Source of the DNA: Ramlibacter sp. | GTDB lineage: Bacteria; Pseudomonadota; Gammaproteobacteria; Burkholderiales; Burkholderiaceae_C | Direction of reading: 5' to 3' | NCBI GenBank assembly: GCA_023701085.1 | Contig: JAMPXR010000099.1 | Coordinates: 1 to 8,217, forward strand | DNA length: 8,217 nucleotides | Part shown: positions 6,903 to 8,217 of the stretch, piece by piece | How positions within the stretch are numbered: the stretch's first letter is position 1 | Layout of the letters: each line of letters opens with the position of its first letter | Made by a program: the position numbers and the translations under genes | The notes under the pieces: generated by a model | What the model saw: the letters and a program-made list of their open reading frames with translations, nothing else | Told to the model about the DNA's origin: nothing | The model's database searches: none

Positions 6903-8217
6903 TCAGCCCGCGGCCACCAGCCTGGCGCGCAGCGCGAGGCGGTCGATTTTGCCCACCGTCGTGCGCGGCAGCTCGCTCACCAGGAAGATCCTGGAGGGCA
7001 CCTTGTAGCGTGCCAGGTTCCTCTGGCAATAGGCCAGCAGCTCCTCGGCGCTTTCACCGGCGCCGTCCCTGAGCACCACGAAGGCGCGAATGGCTTCACC
7101 GTAATAGGGATCGGGCACGCCGGCGGCCGCCGCCTCCTGGACGGCCGGATGCGAGAACAGCACCTCGTCGATTTCGCGCGGGTACACGTTGTAGCCGCCG
7201 ACGATGGCCATGTCCTTCTTGCGGTCGCGAATCCACAGGTCGCCGTCGGCATCGATCTCGCCGATGTCGCCGGTGTAGAGCCAGCCACCGCGCAGCGCCT
7301 GCGCCGTGTCCTCGGGCCGGTTGCGGTAGCCCGACATGATCTGCGGCCCGCGGGCGCGGATCTCGCCGATCTGGCCGGCGCCCAGCACGCGGGTGCCGGT
7401 TTCCACGTCGACGATCTGCACCTCGGTCAGCGGCAAGGGTGGCCCCACCGACCCCGCCTTCAGCGGCCCGCCCTCGCGCATGTAGGTCAGCACCGGACCG
7501 GCCTCGGTCTGCCCGAAGCCTTCGAGGATGGGCGTGCCGGTGGCTGCCTTCCAGCGCCGGATCGTCTCCTCGGGCAGGGGGGCCGATCCGGAGTAGACGG
7601 TGCGCAGGCTGGAGAAATCGGTGGCGGCGAATTTCTCGTGGCCCAGCAGGCCGATGAAGACCGTGGGCCCGGCCGGCAGGCGAGTGATGCGTTCGCGCGC
7701 GAGCAGCTCGAGCAGCAGCTCGGGCTTGTAGCGCGGCATGATCACCAGCGCGCCGCGGCAATAGGCCGCCAGGTGCAGGCCCATCGCCACGGCGAACACG
7801 TGGAACAGCGGCATCATGCACAGCACGCGTTCGTCGCCGGCACGGGTGGGCAAGGCCTCTTCGCGCTGCGCGATGTTCATCGCCATCTGCCGGTGCGAGA
7901 TGTTGACACCCTTGGGCAGGCCCGTGGTGCCGCCGGTGTATTGCAGCGTGGCCAGATCGTCCGGCTGGGGCAGCGGCTGCGGCAGTGCGAGCGGGGTGTC
8001 CTTCCAGGCGTCCAGCCGCCGGCCGCCGCAGGCCAGGTCCTCCCCCGCCACGCGCACGCGCTGCGCCACGCCCAGCGCCGTGCAAAGGGGCTCGACCGTG
8101 GCCGCGACGGCGTCGTCGTACACCACGACCTGGGGCTGCGCGTCGGCCAGGATGTGGCCGAGTTCGCGCGCGGTGTAGGCGGGATTGACCGGCACCGCCT
8201 GCGCCCCCGCCGCATGC
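6903..8217 (-). CDS. Acyl-CoA synthetase (class I adenylate-forming, FadD-like), N-terminus outside window
   Basis: Activates a carboxylic acid with ATP to an acyl-adenylate and transfers it to CoA; the substrate cannot be told. About 437 residues are visible. Reading continues open to the window edge, and the GTG near 8195 is an internal valine of the conserved VPVNPAYTARELGH stretch, not a start. Roughly 90-110 N-terminal residues are missing. Motifs in order: YTGGTTGLPKG (7908-7940), the phosphate-binding loop; GFGQTEAGP (7494-7520); YTGD (7266-7277), with the ribose-binding Asp; DRKKDM (7209-7226) and GYNVYPREIDE, the hinge; and TVGKIDR with the catalytic Lys codon at 6948-6950. All core motifs are intact, so it is probably active. 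It lacks an insertion that E. coli FadD has between its N-terminal part and the phosphate loop, so a medium-chain, dicarboxylate or aromatic acid is as possible as a long-chain fatty acid. It stands 72 nt upstream of holA on the same strand, and I see no functional link to holA. Confidence 0.93.
   Translation of the reverse strand, partial: HAAGAQAVPVNPAYTARELGHILADAQPQVVVYDDAVAATVEPLCTALGVAQRVRVAGEDLACGGRRLDAWKDTPLALPQPLPQPDDLATLQYTGGTTGLPKGVNISHRQMAMNIAQREEALPTRAGDERVLCMMPLFHVFAVAMGLHLAAYCRGALVIMPRYKPELLLELLARERITRLPAGPTVFIGLLGHEKFAATDFSSLRTVYSGSAPLPEETIRRWKAATGTPILEGFGQTEAGPVLTYMREGGPLKAGSVGPPLPLTEVQIVDVETGTRVLGAGQIGEIRARGPQIMSGYRNRPEDTAQALRGGWLYTGDIGEIDADGDLWIRDRKKDMAIVGGYNVYPREIDEVLFSHPAVQEAAAAGVPDPYYGEAIRAFVVLRDGAGESAEELLAYCQRNLARYKVPSRIFLVSELPRTTVGKIDRLALRARLVAAG

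Noticed and set aside
8193..8195. GTG as start codon of the acyl-CoA synthetase
   Set aside because: It encodes the first Val of the conserved internal VPVNP stretch, and the frame stays open to the window edge with family-like residues before it.

Overview
The window reads as ordinary chromosome of a high-GC betaproteobacterium, most likely order Burkholderiales. The basis is the very GC-rich codon usage, the HolA, GshB and Kup sequences as I remember them from that group, the holA-proA gene pair, and the GshA family found in betaproteobacteria and acidithiobacilli rather than the enterobacterial one. The genus cannot be fixed by eye. I see no mobile element, phage gene, CRISPR array, rRNA or tRNA.

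All six genes lie on the minus strand and cover nearly the whole window. In transcription order (right to left) they are: the C-terminal three quarters of an acyl-CoA synthetase, cut by the right window edge (6903-8217); holA, the delta subunit of the DNA polymerase III clamp loader (5727-6830); proA, gamma-glutamyl phosphate reductase (4439-5719); gshA, glutamate-cysteine ligase (2984-4279); kup, a potassium/proton symporter (989-2911); and gshB, glutathione synthetase (10-963). The gaps are 72, 7, 159, 72 and 25 nt. No gene-free stretch exceeds 160 nt.

Two transcription groups are likely. The first is (acyl-CoA synthetase)-holA-proA, where holA and proA are almost certainly co-translated. 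The second is gshA-kup-gshB, read from a possible sigma70-type promoter in the 159-nt gap upstream of gshA. GshA and GshB are the two consecutive enzymes of glutathione synthesis, and a potassium importer sits between them. ProA, just upstream, acts on gamma-glutamyl phosphate, the same kind of activated glutamate that GshA makes as an intermediate.

I do not see an undescribed defence or mobile system here. The observations best worth checking are small: a perfect hairpin at the holA/proA junction that buries the proA Shine-Dalgarno and has the holA stop codon as its loop; a pyrimidine-rich gshB leader that resembles anti-Shine-Dalgarno sequence; structured repeats between gshA and kup; an imperfect hairpin with rare codons inside gshA; and the linkage of kup to glutathione synthesis.
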